Shown: in pieces, positions 12,701 to 24,749 of the stretch | Numbering within the stretch: position 1 is the first letter of the stretch | How the letters are laid out: each line of letters starts with the position of its first letter | Assembly (NCBI GenBank): GCA_037176845.1 | Contig: JAYKXP010000028.1 | Span: forward strand, 434,001 to 498,000 | From: Paramarasmius palmivorus | Taxonomy: Eukaryota > Basidiomycota > Agaricomycetes > Agaricales > Marasmiaceae | Direction of reading: 5' to 3' | DNA length: 64,000 nt | Made by a program: the position numbers and the translations under genes | Notes under the pieces: generated by a model | Database searches by the model: none | Seen by the model: the letters and a program-made list of their open reading frames with translations, nothing else | What the model was told of the DNA's origin: nothing

Positions 12701-13268
12701 CATGAGCTATCAGTGGCCCTCAGAATAGCCCACGACTTGCAGATATATCACCGTCTTGATGTGGACATCATGCGGGATACGGAAATTTCTCAGATTGCGC
12801 CTAATGGGAACCTTGTTGTCATTGGAAATGATGCATCGCTAGAACTCGACGCTGCTCTCAAGAAGATTCCTGGAGGGCATGGTCGTCTCGATGAACCAGG
12901 ACTTGGTATGCTTGGCTTCAGGCCGATTATCCTTGAATGCAAGTCAGTGATGCTGACGTAGTTGGTGCTAGGATTACTTTTCTTACACCCCCACCCAACT
13001 AATCAAAACGGCAAGATGCTATTGATGCAATCGACAGATGAAAGTGGACTGGAACGTGCCGCTCGACTCTTTCCGATCCGAACTGGAATTGCAGTGCCAG
13101 ATTGGATTATTATAGGTCCGTTGGCAGATAAGGTCGGCGCAGCGGGGGTTCTGAGTGCAGGGTGAGTGCCAATATTAGCTGAGGAATGAACATGCCCATT
13201 AACTGCAGGATCCCAGAGTGTGGGACAGCGACTGGGGTTGGAACCCAGCCATGTCATGGGTATATTAG
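9753..13268 (+). CDS. Secreted prolyl-oligopeptidase-like alpha/beta hydrolase
   Basis: Roughly ten exons. The N-terminus has a signal peptide (MPIMQLLLLSSILCFCVLMS; the ATG at 9762 is an alternative start). A large beta-rich N-terminal domain follows, then the hydrolase fold. An oxyanion-loop HGAGVD is made by splicing near 11225-11270. The nucleophile elbow is GHSNGGQG (Ser). The acid is in HGGNDENVPVWHT (Asp) and the histidine in DPGQGHWYSTVF. A C-terminal part of about 300 residues ends VWDSDWGWNPAMSWVY, reached by using the second AG of the last intron. One intron (11736-11788) reads as GC-AG: the donor AG|gcgagt restores LTLSRSAHYIDPALRAIL. Family members are annotated as S9-type peptidases; the substrate is unknown. 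Secretion is inferred from the signal peptide. Confidence 0.85.
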
Positions 13269-14001
13269 TTCGTGAAAGCTTGCATGTAGACTGTACTCCA
13301 AAATGAACATGGGGATTTGCTCGACATGTCAGAAGAGGATTGAAATTTGACACAGCACATCATTCGCTGTACATGCTCATGAAACAGCCATGAAACGATA
13401 TCTCGCATCCAAGACCCTTCATCATCAGAGTGTTGATGAGGGCTTGCATGGGCCGCCGGGTTGTTGCTCTGGCCACCTCGATGCCACAGAAACGATTCTG
13501 CTGAGAAGGCAGAGGATATTTTAGGCACAGGGTATTTACAGCAGTGAAAATTCCGAGCGTCGGGCGGAAAGACCCTGGAAGAGAGTCTAAAAGAGTCTGG
13601 CCCATCATTGATTTGAGCGATGCACAGATTTTTCACGTGGCTTCTATGACAACGCGGCTCATCGTGCGTTGTGTTCGAACGACCATCACTGGTTGGCAAC
13701 CCTCAGGTCCGTATTATATCTTTCTTTTTCCTTTTCCTCTTTGTTCCCCCCCGCGCTCACCTTTGTTTTCTCTTTGCAGTTTGCAATCGTTGCAAGGCGT
13801 TGAACGTCGTCCCTTCTTTTCAATCTACTCCTTTTCTACTGCCTGGTGCTGCAGCCGCCTCTGTAATATCATCAAATAACCTCTCTGCGAGAGTCACTCC
13901 TTTTCAACCCAGAAGAGTCAAAAAGCCACATTATCTAGGTGAGCTTCTTGCAGAAAATGTCCCAGCAGAAGATGTAACTCACACCCCTGTACAGTAACAA
14001 C
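13269..14001. promoter_or_regulatory. Upstream region of the tetraspanin gene
   Basis: No supported gene. A strong pyrimidine tract lies at about 13716-13782 (CT runs and a CCCCCCC block), ending in ttgcag. This may be the tail of a 5'-UTR intron or a CT-rich core promoter of the gene at 14002. Confidence 0.45.
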
Positions 14002-14894
14002 ATGGTTTCCAAAGTGTTGATGGGCATTTGGGCCTTTTTAGACTTTTGTCTACTTGGATCAGGAATTATCGCGATAGTGTTCTCGATATTGTGGAGAAAG
14101 CCCGACATTCTTATGAACATGGTTATCACTGAAGGCAACTTGAATTGTGCGTTACATACCTCTCAGCAGCGTCCTTTTTTTCTGATGAGGCTGTGATGTG
14201 ATAGCTGGCATGGCATTGGGAATAATACTACTCATAACGTTCGCATTTTCCATTGGTGCAATCGTTCAACGGAACCACGTCACTATCGGTCTTGTTATTC
14301 TCAACTACCTCCTTGTTCTTAACTCCCTCGCGATTATCGCCATCGGAACATTTGTTTGGATTGCAACCCTTCGCGAAAGAGACGACTTCCACAAAGTTTA
14401 CGCCAATGTGCCTCCTCAGACCCGACAATTCATTCAGGACAAGGTATACACCTACATGATATTGACGGCAAATGGCTTACACATGATTTCAGTTCAGCTG
14501 CTGTGGTTACTTCAATGGCGCTGACTTGGTGGAAGATTCGACGTTCTGTACCCTCACCAAGAGGACTTTCATCAATGCCCTCGATCCAAACGATGTCAAC
14601 AACTCAAAGTTCTTCTGTGTAACTCCTGTTACCAACTTCGCGGACGTGACTTTGAACAACATCTTCACGACCGTACGTCAAACTCTGAAAGCATTTACAC
14701 ATTCTCATTTCCATGCAGGTCTACGGATTCATGGCGGTCGTACTCTGCCTTCTCCTTGCCTCGCTTTGCGTCATAAACATGGTACGAGACAACCTTCACA
14801 ACCTGGTAATTCGTTGCTGATTCCCTCACAGAGGAAAGAAGAGGAGCGTTTCAAGAGAATCGATTCCAAGCGTGGCGGAAGAGGTTTCGTTTGA
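14002..14894 (+). CDS. Tetraspanin-like four-pass membrane protein
   Basis: Exons join to a protein starting MVSKVLMGIWAFLDFCLLGSG. Four hydrophobic segments are visible: near residues 8-28, then GMALGIILLITFAFSIGAIV, LNYLLVLNSLAIIAIGTFVW, and the last, FMAVVLCLLLASLCVIN. Between segments 3 and 4 lies a large loop with the tetraspanin hallmark CCG (FSCCGYFNG, formed across the intron after 14441) and further cysteines (STFCTL, FFCVTP). The tail is short, basic and cytosolic. Tetraspanins organise plasma-membrane microdomains; fungal ones act in hyphal growth and penetration. The exact fungal subfamily (PLS1, TSP2 or TSP3) is not settled here. Confidence 0.8.
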
Positions 14895-15201
14895 GACGGC
14901 CCACTTTCCTCCACTGCTTGTACCGTCGCCTCAAAGATTGCTCAGAGAACGCTTCTATTCCATTGTGTCTCAATGTAGTGGACTTTTTTCCTTCTGTGAT
15001 GCACTTTTGCCAGTTTCTTACTAGACATCAATTTTTTGTGGGCCCTTCAACTCTCCGTATCCCAAGTAGTTTTTCCAACGCAACCATTGTACATACTGCA
15101 GGTATAATGCAAATAAGTGAGCCCATAGATATGTGTGAAACGTATCATGATATTTTTGCGGAGACCAGGCGAGGACAGGCTTCCCACGCAGTTTTCTCTT
15201 C
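14895..15201. promoter_or_regulatory. Region between tetraspanin and VID28
   Basis: Holds the tetraspanin 3' end and the VID28 promoter. Short frames here have no family resemblance. Confidence 0.5.
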
Positions 15202-18200
15202 ATGACTATCCAATCTCCGCTAACGGTTGACCGACTGAAAAGTATAAAGAATAGAGTAATCGGCAATCCTACTGCCAAAGTCGAGTTATCGAAGGATCTT
15301 TTGTTCCTTGAAACGTAAGTTTTACGAAGAATTTCATTTCTGTGTTCGACTGACAGTTGGCAGTCTAGTGGGATACCTCACACTTCCTAGTCCGGATGCC
15401 ATCCGCGTTGAAGCAGCCCATATCGTTACATCTCTCTCTATAGCCTCATGCCCCGACGATACCCTTGCCTCTCTCTTACGGGTTGACACTCTCAGGCGAC
15501 TACTTGTATCCCTCAGCTCACCCTCGTCACCTCCAGTTCAAGCCGCACTCGCCCGAGCATTACGCTCCTTAACTTCAGCTATTGCGGATATAGTCAGCCC
15601 TTCGGTCTCTGCATTGCGACCTGAAACCTCACCAACACTTCGCAACGATGCTCGTATTGCGCTAGATGGGATATTTCTCATCGATACACTGGATATTGTG
15701 CTACCGTTACTCGCGCATCGTTCAGATGCAATCGCTGTTTCGATAGCACAGCTATTATCTCAATCTCTACGGATTGCGCAGCATAGGACGGCTGTCACGG
15801 AGTGGTTACCTGCAGACGAAAGGGCAAAGGAGAGCAAGTCGAAGAGAGGATGGGAGAAGTTGTCTGCACACGGAGTTAATGCGCCTGGGCGGCAAGGCGG
15901 ATGGGTGGCAAGAAATCTGTCTGCAATGCTTGCCAATCGTGCACAGAAAGTGTGTCTACCAGTTTTCTGATATTTCCAGGCGACTGATTTTTTTACGAAC
16001 AGGTCCAAGAAGCAGCATTACTTGCGCTCGGGGCACTGGCAAAAGAAAATGGACCAGTTGCGTCCGCACTCACTGAACATCAGACACTTGCCACTGTGGT
16101 TAACCTGTTGGCCAAAACACGTTCTCTCGATCTCCAGCTTGCGGCATGTCTATGGTCAGTTTGTCATCTGCATCCAACATCCGCTATCCCGACTCATCTT
16201 CATTTCCCAGTACAACACACATAATTCGCGCATCCCCGCCAGCTAATGACTCCATCGCTATCATGATCATGAGCGTTCTGAATCGATTTGTTTCACCGCC
16301 TTCGTCGGTCGCATCTGCCTCCACATCCATCTCACCGCAACAACAACGTCAAGCTTGCAATATTTTGTACTACTTGGTCATCGATGACCTGACAAACTGC
16401 AGACTCGCATTCAGTCGAGGCTGTTTGAACAATGTTGCAGGGTTGATTGCATCCCTCACCGTTATTCCGCCTGGCGAACCACAAACCATATCGGACATTA
16501 ATTCCGATATATCCAAGGAACGCAAACCAACCATGAACCTGGTGGATATAGATCCATCAGATGAACCTCCGACCCTTTCCGCATTGCGAGAAGCAGCTTT
16601 GATCACATTAGCTGCCTTGGTTCTTTTGCAGCACGAGGTCAGAGCGGCGCTGGTGGAGCTGGATCTTGGTGATGTACCATTGCATCCTGCAGTTGCAATT
16701 CCTTCAGGTTGTATGGCTTCGACCGAGCGCGTCGCCGGTGGAGACTCGACGCCCACCTTGAATGGAGGAAAACAGCACAAACAGTTGTTAGCGCTGCTAC
16801 GACTGACCCTCAAGTCACCACACGCTGGAGTACGCTATGCTACTTCCGAGCTGATGCGAGCCTTGACGCGTTCAATTGGGGTGTTAAGGACCAACGTGGT
16901 GGATAGTGGGTTAGGCCAGTTGATCCTAGAACGGGTTATGGATCCGAAGGAGGATAGACGAGTAGTCGGTGCGGCTCTCAGAGCTGTTTGCAATGGTATA
17001 TGCGAGTTTAGCCCGCTACGAGGCAGTTATGTGCAAGAGGGCTTGGTCGGAAGACTGGTTCAGTTCATAAGAGGCATAGAGCCTTTCGATACAACCCCAG
17101 GGTCTCATACACCCGTACTGGATACAAGCCTTCGCCGGATGGCTCTGTGGGGGATCAAGAACCTTGTGAACAAGTCGAGCGATAGCTCGAAGAGGGAAAT
17201 CATGGCCCAGATCGGCTGGGGCACTCTGGCTGAACTCATGGTTAGTGGCAAGTTAGAAGGCAAGGGTAGACGACGACATCGGCTGCATCAGAAAGGTATC
17301 AAAGGTCGCAGCTCAAGTGTGGTGGGTGGTGTGGTAGGATCTATGGACATAGATGAAGAAGGTGGATTGGTAGCACTAGACATCGAGGATGACGGTTCAG
17401 ATACTGAAGAAGAACTGGACCAAGAAGAACCGGAAACAGATCAAGATGTGGCTGCTATACAGGAACAAGCGATACATATCGTACGGAACTTGTCGGAGAA
17501 TGAGACCGGAATCGACATGGTCTTTGAAGAGTTTGGCAAACTAAATTTGCGGGACATACCTTTCCCTAACGCATCGAGAAATAAGGTGCCATCGGTTTCT
17601 CTTCCATCTCTTGCCTCGCCGTCAGCATCGAGTTTCCCATCGTTGTCTCCAACTCTTGCTCCAGCATCCCTGTCATTGCATCCCATCATCGCTATTCTCA
17701 CGGCTCTGCTCTCCGCTCCGCCGAGTGCCGCGCCAGACATAACCTTGCAGGCAGCTTATACCCTGGCTAATCTGTCCAATGGTTCGGCGCTACAACAGGC
17801 ACTCATCCTCAGTCATCAGCCTTTGCTGAAGGCCATTCGAAACGTATTAGCAGAAAGCGGACGTGGGTTTGAGGGCGGGGATGTCCGCAGACCAGCAGTT
17901 GGGGCCATATTGGCTCTAGCCAAAGGATGTTCTACTCTCGTGAACTCATTATCCAGCTCTTCGCACGGGTTTGATGGGGACGCTACGAAGGTGATTACTA
18001 GTGCAAGGTGCCGCAAAGAGATGGGGGAAGCGGGTTTGCTGAGTACGTTGAAACGAATATGCGAAAGTCAAGGAGGTGTTGTCGGAGTTGGTATTGGGAT
18101 ACCGCATCACCACCACCCACATCCACATATGCCTGGAGGTCGAGCTAGTCTAGGACATTCACACTCGTACTCTGCGGCATCGGGTGGTATATCTGGAGGT

Positions 18201-18356
18201 CCCTCGACCTCGCCCATAACAGCTACGCATCCACATCCATATCCACATCCACATGCCGCTCCGCTGATGGACACTGATAGGGAAGTGGTGGAACTGGCAC
18301 GCATGGCTTTGGACTGGTTGGATCATGGGGACGTTTACGGGGGGACTGTGATGTAG
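15202..18356 (+). CDS. VID28: VID28/GID5 (ARMC8) armadillo-repeat subunit of the GID/CTLH ubiquitin ligase
   Basis: The start MTIQSPLTVDRLKSIKNRVI at 15202 joins by an intron beginning at 15314 to a long array of armadillo-like helices. Examples are VQEAALLALGALAKENGPVA and DLQLAACL followed, after an intron, by THIIRASPP. The intron near 16155 must be removed to stay in frame with the 736-codon final open frame. An acidic insert (MDIDEEGGLVALDIEDDGSD) and a Ser/Pro-rich loop interrupt the array, and the C-terminal region is His/Pro-rich. VID28/ARMC8 is the arm-repeat scaffold that lets the GID ligase recruit substrate receptors for degradation of gluconeogenic enzymes. Its location is cytosol and nucleus. 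Confidence 0.85.
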
Positions 18357-18484
18357 GAGAGGAACTGATACCTCGCATTGGATCAATGTATCATAGGCAT
18401 TGGGATCATCGTCGTGTTTTCATAATCATATTGTAATGACACCTAACTGGCCCAACTTTGAGTCATCGTGAAGCGGAACTTTGT

Positions 18485-19708
18485 TCATGGGTGAGGATGA
18501 ACAATCTTCTCCCCAGCCCAAAAGGCAATCCCTTCATCCACGTATTTATTTGTATTGATAGCAAAAGCTTTCTCCGCATCACTGTCGAGGATAGGTAAAT
18601 ATCACGCCAGACGAGGGACACGGTAACTTACTCTGGGGTATAGAAATGGTCGTATGAGGTTCCCAGCTGAAGGAATAGCCTGTACATTGGTATACTGCCG
18701 CACGTGTTCCCCCACAGGACGTAGCCAGTGATACCTTCATCTCTCCATCCACTCTTGATAGCCGCATTTCTAAAAGTATGTGTCAGAGAGGTGCATTAGC
18801 AGCGATGTTTTCAACAAGCCTTTCATCCAGGTCAATCGTATAGAAATGGTCCGTCCTCGGGTCGGAGGAATACAACCGATACAACGGCGTGAGACCACCC
18901 GTACGGGTACTCCAAATAACAGCCTGAGTTTCCTCCTGAACATACCCATTATTCTTTACAGCAGCATCCATTTCCGCCTTGCTGGTTGTATAAAAATGAT
19001 CAGATCTAGCTTGATTCCTCCCTCTCAAGAAATCAACTTGATCGATTCCACAAGGATTCCAAACATATCCTTGGATAAATTCGTATGTGTATCCTTCTTT
19101 GTTGATGGAATGCTCCTTTTCGATGGGATTGATGGTGAGTAGGTGGTCTTCTGGACTGTGCCACAGTCGATGGAGAGGGATGGCTCCGCAGGTGGAATCG
19201 GTCTGCACGTATCCTACGGTTTTCTCGTACACGTAGGAACCCGTGCCGACGAGGGTATCTCGCTCGTTCGTGTCCGTTGTGAATAGATGTACACCGCTAT
19301 TGATATGAAGTAGGCGGAAGAAAGGGGTGCGTACTGGTCCGGTGCCGTCTCCTAGATCGGACCATATCTTGAATTCGACGGTGAGACGCTCGTTCACGGG
19401 ATAAGGAGGAAACGGTATACCTCAGCTTCGACACCTTCATCGCTATATCCTTGGCTCAACAAACTAGTCAATTCGGCCTTGTCAGTGGTATATAGGTGAT
19501 CGCCAATAGTCGGATTGGAGGCCCTGTACAGATAACGCCTGCGTATTGAGACTTGTCCGCAGTTGACATCTCGCTGTGAATCGGATAAAGCAAAAGTATG
19601 TTTATGTCCTTCAAGAGTTCATACCTTTAGCTCGCGGGTAGACGGCGCCGCATCGGCTAGAGGCGTCATGATCAGGAAGACTGAGAGAAGACTCCAGGCG
19701 AGAACCAT
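18485..19708 (-). CDS. Secreted DUF5648 repeat protein
   Basis: Starts at 19708 with a signal peptide, MVLAWSLLSVFLIMTPLADA. Several copies of the DUF5648 unit follow, each with a Tyr-Arg-Leu strand, a (D/V)HFYT/HLFTT turn and a GYVYE-type strand, for example RSDHFYTTSKAEMDAAVKNN, RTDHFYTIDLDERL and HLFTTDTNERDTLVG. The last exon reads DAEKAFAINTNKYVDEGIAF and ends at 18485. The domain is common in secreted bacterial and fungal proteins; no biochemical role is established that I know of. The splice between TIDLDERL and SGWRDEGITGYV is uncertain: a GT donor gives a short join, while a GC donor after ENIAAN would give a better repeat. Converges with VID28 with 128 bp between stops. Confidence 0.8.
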
Positions 19709-20414
19709 CGTTCAGAGATAAAGGTATTTCGCGAAGACGGAAGGGCCAGAATAATCAAAGGAACTAATGGAAGAGGCGTATGAACGAGCCGAACATCTTC
19801 CGTTTTATACCATCTCAGAAAGGAGAGAAAGGCACCAGGGACGAATACTAGCAAGTAGCTTGACCCGCGCTTGAGGTTGACAGTTCTTTCGGATTTATTG
19901 ACGACCTGAGGAATTATGGCCTGGTCCCAGCGCGGCCATCTTGCACCGTAACCATGTTCAGTGGTAGAGCTGGCCCAATGTCGAGGGAAAATAACATCGA
20001 GAGACCTGGGACCAGCTCTTAGTAAAGCATATTGGAAGCCTCTTGCGCTGGAAGAATTTGCTTGCTGTATTGTAGTTCATCATCGTTATACTATTACGCA
20101 TAAAATATTGAGCTTGGCACGTCCCTGATGCTTGAGAACTTGGGAAGCAGCTATTGTTCGCAACAGATAAAAGTGGTCAGTAAAACACCGCTAAGGTGCA
20201 TATGTCAGAATTCATCAGCCCTGACAAGCCTCATTGAGATAGTTTTGGGTCGAGACCAAGACCTGTGCCCCAGCTGGCAGTAATACCAGCGAGAAAATGC
20301 GATGTTTCGCGTCGTGGACGGTAGAGATACCAACTTGGATCAAATCCGAAGGCGAGGGAAGACGAAAAGGGTACTTGCCGACCGGCGCTTAATTCCATCA
20401 ACGCTTAGTCTGGT
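19709..20414. promoter_or_regulatory. Divergent upstream region of DUF5648 gene and BMT2
   Basis: 706 bp with no supported coding frame. It should contain the two promoters. I see no repeat or known binding motif that stands out. Confidence 0.5.
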
Positions 20415-21396
20415 ATGCCCAAAGCTCGCAAAAAGAAAATCCCAATCACAGGCCCGCAAGCCTCGACCGCATCCAGTACACCCAAAAGCAGTCGACATGT
20501 CATTCGTAGATTCCATGTCCTGCTCAAACAACAGGCGCAGCTGCAGAAAAAACTAGAACACGGAGATTCTACCGTTGCCAGAGCACTAGCTGATATCCAG
20601 CATGAAATAGACCAACTTGGAGGCCTGGAGACCTACCAGAGAATGTCCACGATAGGGCAGGGGAGTGATCGTGGAGGTGGAAGTGAAAAGGTTCTGATTC
20701 AATGGCTGAAGGAGGATGGGGTACACACGATTGGGAAAACACTCAAGTGAGATACATTCATATTGGGTGTATTCCCTGACACATTCTCTTCTTAGGTTAC
20801 TGGAGGTAGGAGCACTCAAACCCGACAACTACGATACATGTTCTTCATGGATAGAAACGACGCCAATCGATCTGAATTCCAGACATCCCGACATTCTGGA
20901 GCAAGACTTTTTACTCCTCGACGCCATCGAGCACAGAGAGAAATGGGATATCATTAGCTTGAGCCTCGTCGTCAATTTCGTGCCAGATGCTGCGGACAGA
21001 GGTCAGAAACAATCCTTCCATTGCCTCAAACCTGCTGACGTCCCATGCACAGGTCGGATGCTACGTCTAGCACACGAAATTTTGTGTCCCAATGGTCTAC
21101 TTTTTGTTGCCGTGCGTGATCGCTGTCATCTTTCTCTGAACCCTACCGATTCTTGTTTCTAGTTACCGCTTCCGTGCCTCATGAATTCGCGCTACTTGGA
21201 TTTTGAGCTCTTCAGCGGTCTCATGGACTTCATTGGTTTCCAAGAACTTCATGTCAAATGGAAGAAAGGCGGAAAGATGGTTTATTGGCTTTATAGGAAG
21301 CGGGACTGTGACGCTTCACGGGTAGTTCCCGAGCGATTCACAAAGAAAAGAGCCCTACGTCAAGGAGACAGGAATAACTTCGCGATCTTGATATAG
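20415..21396 (+). CDS. BMT2: 25S rRNA adenine-N1 methyltransferase BMT2
   Basis: Begins MPKARKKKIPITG at 20415, with a basic nucleolar-type N-terminus. A helical region with RFHVLLKQQAQLQKKLE is followed by the Rossmann-like core: LKLLEVGALKPDNY (the SAM-binding strand, with LEVGAL in place of the usual LxVGxG), SWIETTPIDLNSRHPDI, DIISLSLVVNFVPDA and GRMLRLAHEILCPNGLLFV. It ends GDRNNFAILI. Two or three introns are removed (after 20749, near 21001-21051 and near 21110-21160). BMT2 methylates N1 of an adenine in 25S rRNA in the nucleolus. The motif order and both termini fit the fungal family well. Confidence 0.88.
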
Positions 21397-21743
21397 GATC
21401 TTGATACCTTATGTCTTACGAGGACCACCTCCTGCACTTGAAGGGACCAAGTTTTCGACTTACAATGCAGGTGCATTGGCTCGCCGGAGACGGATCAAAC
21501 CACTGGGTCGGGACAGGCGCCATGTCAAGGAACTTGTATCGATACATGGCAGACTCAAGAGGTTGGAAGCCAGGGGAGAGGCCACATAGCTGCATCTGAA
21601 TGATCGTAATTGACATTAGTGTAAGTTACATGCACTTGTGTACGAGAAGGATTGTCCGGTCCAGGTATAATAATAATGCTACTATTGTTGGTGAGGATTA
21701 TCTTTCTAGTGAAAGCGACACAATCCTAGGCCTGGTGTCTCGT
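21397..21743. other. Gene-free 3' region between convergent BMT2 and VMA13
   Basis: Short frames on the plus strand here have no recognisable content and follow the BMT2 stop. Most likely the two 3' UTRs. Confidence 0.5.
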
Positions 21744-23532
21744 TCAAGATACCCAAGGCTGGCTGACGAGCAATTGTACAGACATTAACGCTCGGTATCG
21801 TACATCGGCATTCTCGTGTGTCATTAGTTCCATGACACGGGTCTTGCCTCCTAGTTCGGTTACAGGTCTACAAAGGAAGATCAGAGGGAAATGCGTCCGA
21901 AAAAGACTAGAAACGTACTTCTTGCCACGCTCGTAATGTTTGACATACTGTCCGATGTCGTGGGCAGCAACGGCCAAGACACTGGGGTCGCTCGAGTCTT
22001 TCAAAAGGCGAATGAGAGTCCTGTGTCTGCGTAAGAAGAGCTTCTTTGGGTCACTAGATGGTATTACACACTTGAGTTGCTCGAAATCCTTATCATTCAG
22101 CTTTGTTGCATTTTCCTTCCAGAAATCATCTGATTCGTGAACAGGTGTCCATGAAAGGTGTCCTGAAGCCAGTTCAGATGTGTATTCGTCGTATGTTCTG
22201 CATGATCGAAAGGTTAGTAAGAAATCGGGCTGAGAAACCTAACGCACGAACGTCAAACTCTGGAAGTTGGCAGTAAGCTCATCCCGCAGGAATTGCACGT
22301 CTTCGACAATGTCCTCATCCGTCCATTTTCGGGTGCAAAGGTTCTTGGCAAATGGAAGGAGTTGAGCGACAAGCATCGCTGGTAAGTTGGCGCCGGGTGC
22401 TTTGATTACCAGATTGCGGAAGGTGGCGACAATCACCCGGATGACTTTCTCCTTTACTGCAGCTTGTGCGACTCGTACGAGGATGGGTATAATGTCAAAT
22501 TTCCTATTACGCTGTCAGGAGTGTGCGGAACAAGGATGATAGTGATGATACGCACTTGTTGATGTCTTGTGCGACGTTCTGTTCAAAAGATAGGAGCCAT
22601 AGGCAAAATGAGACTTGATAACTCATTTGGGGTCCTGGGTTGCGTTTGAGGATATCGACGAATCTAATAAATGGGCACTCAGTCTGGTATAATCGATCTG
22701 GTATAACAAGTAATACCCTTGAACAATGCCGGGTATCGCCCAGACAGCTTGTCGACATTCGGGGCGTGCCAGGAGTGCCTCTAGACACTGAACACCGACA
22801 TCGTGCTTGTTATGCGAGTTGGATTGAACCATGGTAGCTAGCGTACTCAAAAAGGGCTGCAATAATTTGGGTGGTAAGGATTTGGCTTCTGAGCTGTGGT
22901 ATGAAGTCATCGGCATGAGAGGTAACGAGGTACAGATGGACTGGGCTAACCAGAGGAGGACGGTAAGGATTTGAGCGGCCTTCAGCTGCATAAATTCATC
23001 TTGCATATCCAGAGTACTGATGATTATCGTGAGCCAATGATCAATAGCCAGAGACAGGGCATCATACCGAAGAAGTGGAGTGTAGGGTAATTCGGAATCG
23101 GACTCGGAGGTTCTTGTGAATAAGGGTATGCGTTCATCATGGTCTGTTCACTGTAATCAGCTTTCGCATAATCATTGGTCGAATAAGTGTATCGCACCTG
23201 CTAGAGCATCTGCAATGAGAACCAAGATGGATTGCATGGTATCCACTCGCTGAAGTTTCTTGAGAAGACGAAGGTACAACAAGGCATATGTTTGTCCATC
23301 TGAGAGTAGCAGCGACTCAATCTTTGCCTTTGGCTGCCTATCGACTTTCTTGATGAGGGTAAGCTCCTCAGAGGTGACGAGATCGGCGCGTTGGTAACCC
23401 TATAAGATCCCAGTGAGGACTGTCCTAGTGAATGACGAAAAGTTAGATACTCACTTCCCATGGTACCGGTTTCGACCTGATCTTTGAAGAAGTTTCGTCG
23501 AGATATGCGTTCGAGACGAGGGAGACTGACAT
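21744..23532 (-). CDS. VMA13: V-type ATPase subunit H (VMA13)
   Basis: Starts MSVSLVSNAYLDETSSKIRS at 23532 and ends RYRALMSVQLLVSQPWVS at 21744, with about eight introns. Recognisable segments in order are PVPWEGYQRADLVTSEELTL, DGQTYALLYLRLLKKLQRVD, SYQVSFCLWLLSFEQNVA, FRNLVIKAPGANLPAMLVAQ, FLRDELTANFQSLTTYDEY, SDDFWKENATKLNDKDFEQL and DPSVLAVAAHDIGQYVKHYE. The protein is an all-helical HEAT/armadillo-like repeat. It caps the peripheral stalk of the V1 sector and inhibits ATP hydrolysis by free V1; it acts at the vacuolar membrane. The divergent promoter shared with the mL46 gene is 123 bp. Confidence 0.94.
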
Positions 23533-23655
23533 CGTCGCTGCAAGCCGCAAGAGTACTAAAGAGGGGGTAAGGTGCGCTTATAGCAACTTTCTCACGCTCG
23601 GTCCTTTATTTTTTCGTGTCGGAAGTGTCGCGCTCGACGTGGTTGACGACGAGCA

Positions 23656-24700
23656 ATGTCCTTACTTCCTTCAATATGTAGAACGCCGTCGACAAGTGAG
23701 TGGTATACTTAAGCTTACATGGATTTCTCTAATATTTTACAGGTATTTGTCGAAGGACACTGGCAACAATGGCCTCGACTTCCTTAGGTCCAATACCTCC
23801 GCTGTCTCCTGGAGCAGAGGCCCAAACGTCTACCCAAAAGGCTCGGAAGCCCATTCTAACAACGGCTGTTCTCCTAAACCGCTCACCTCTCCTTACACGA
23901 ACCCCAACACCCTTCGAACGCGCCTACTACGCCTACCAAGCCCGTATCCGACGTGCATTGCACAACCCATTTCCGTACGAATTCTACTTTAAACAAGGCT
24001 CCATACTAGAGACACGCTTCAACATGGAAGAGCGCAAACGCGAAAGATTAGCTTTCGGACCGGACTTTGGTGTCGATGATGAGTTCGACAAAGAGAAGGC
24101 TGCTGCGAATCGGGCTGCGGCGGAGCAGCTTGCTGAGCAGGAAGGAGAAAATGAACCTATGATGCCGAGGGTGCATCCTTCGGATACGGCGAAGGACACG
24201 AAGAGTTTGGATAGGAAAGGAAGGAGGAATGTTTACCTTTTATTGAAAGACGCGAATGATGTGTGGAGGTTCCCGACGGGAGATCTCGCAAAGGGTGAAC
24301 TGTTACATCAAGTCTGTGTTTGGTTTTCGTTTTCGGTCTCCCTGTTCTGACGTTAACTTGGGCAGGCTGCACACCGAGATTTATTCACGGAATGTGGTGA
24401 CCATATGGATGCTTGGGTTGTTAGTCGAAACCCAATCGGGCACTACAAACCAGAACCCAAACTCTCACCAAAAGGAAAGCCTCTTCCAGAGGTAAGCAAA
24501 ACCAAGATTCTTCGATCCTTTGCATTCTCATTCTCCTCTAGGAAGTAACTTTCTTCTTCAAAGCCCACATCATGGCCGGTCAGGTCAAACCCAACGCCGA
24601 CCGCGTCAAAGACTTTGCGTGGCTCACCAAGCAAGAGATTGAGCCAATGGTTTCAAAACATTACTGGGACGGTGTCAAGGATATGCTTTCGGATTACTAA
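23656..24700 (+). CDS. MRPL17: Mitochondrial large ribosomal subunit protein mL46 (MRPL17)
   Basis: The first exon, 23656-23695, encodes MSLLPSICRTPST. It splices in phase to SICRRTLATMASTSLGP, giving an Arg/Ser-rich mitochondrial presequence; starting at the internal MASTS would lose it. The body contains FERAYYAYQARIRRALHNPF, YFKQGSILETRFNMEERKRE and a Nudix-like fold typical of mL46 (NVYLLLKDANDVWRFPTGDL, then GELLHQAAHRDLFTECGDHM). It ends HYWDGVKDMLSDY at 24700. The catalytic Nudix box is not conserved, as expected for this structural protein. It is part of the mitochondrial 54S subunit. Confidence 0.9.
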
Positions 24701-24749
24701 ATTATCTACTACCTCTAATCTAACGCCATGATTCATTGAACATTACGCA

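Noticed and set aside
21411..21599. Overlapping short plus-strand frames after BMT2
   Set aside because: BMT2 already ends in its usual NNFAIL-type C-terminus at 21396; these frames look like 3' UTR.
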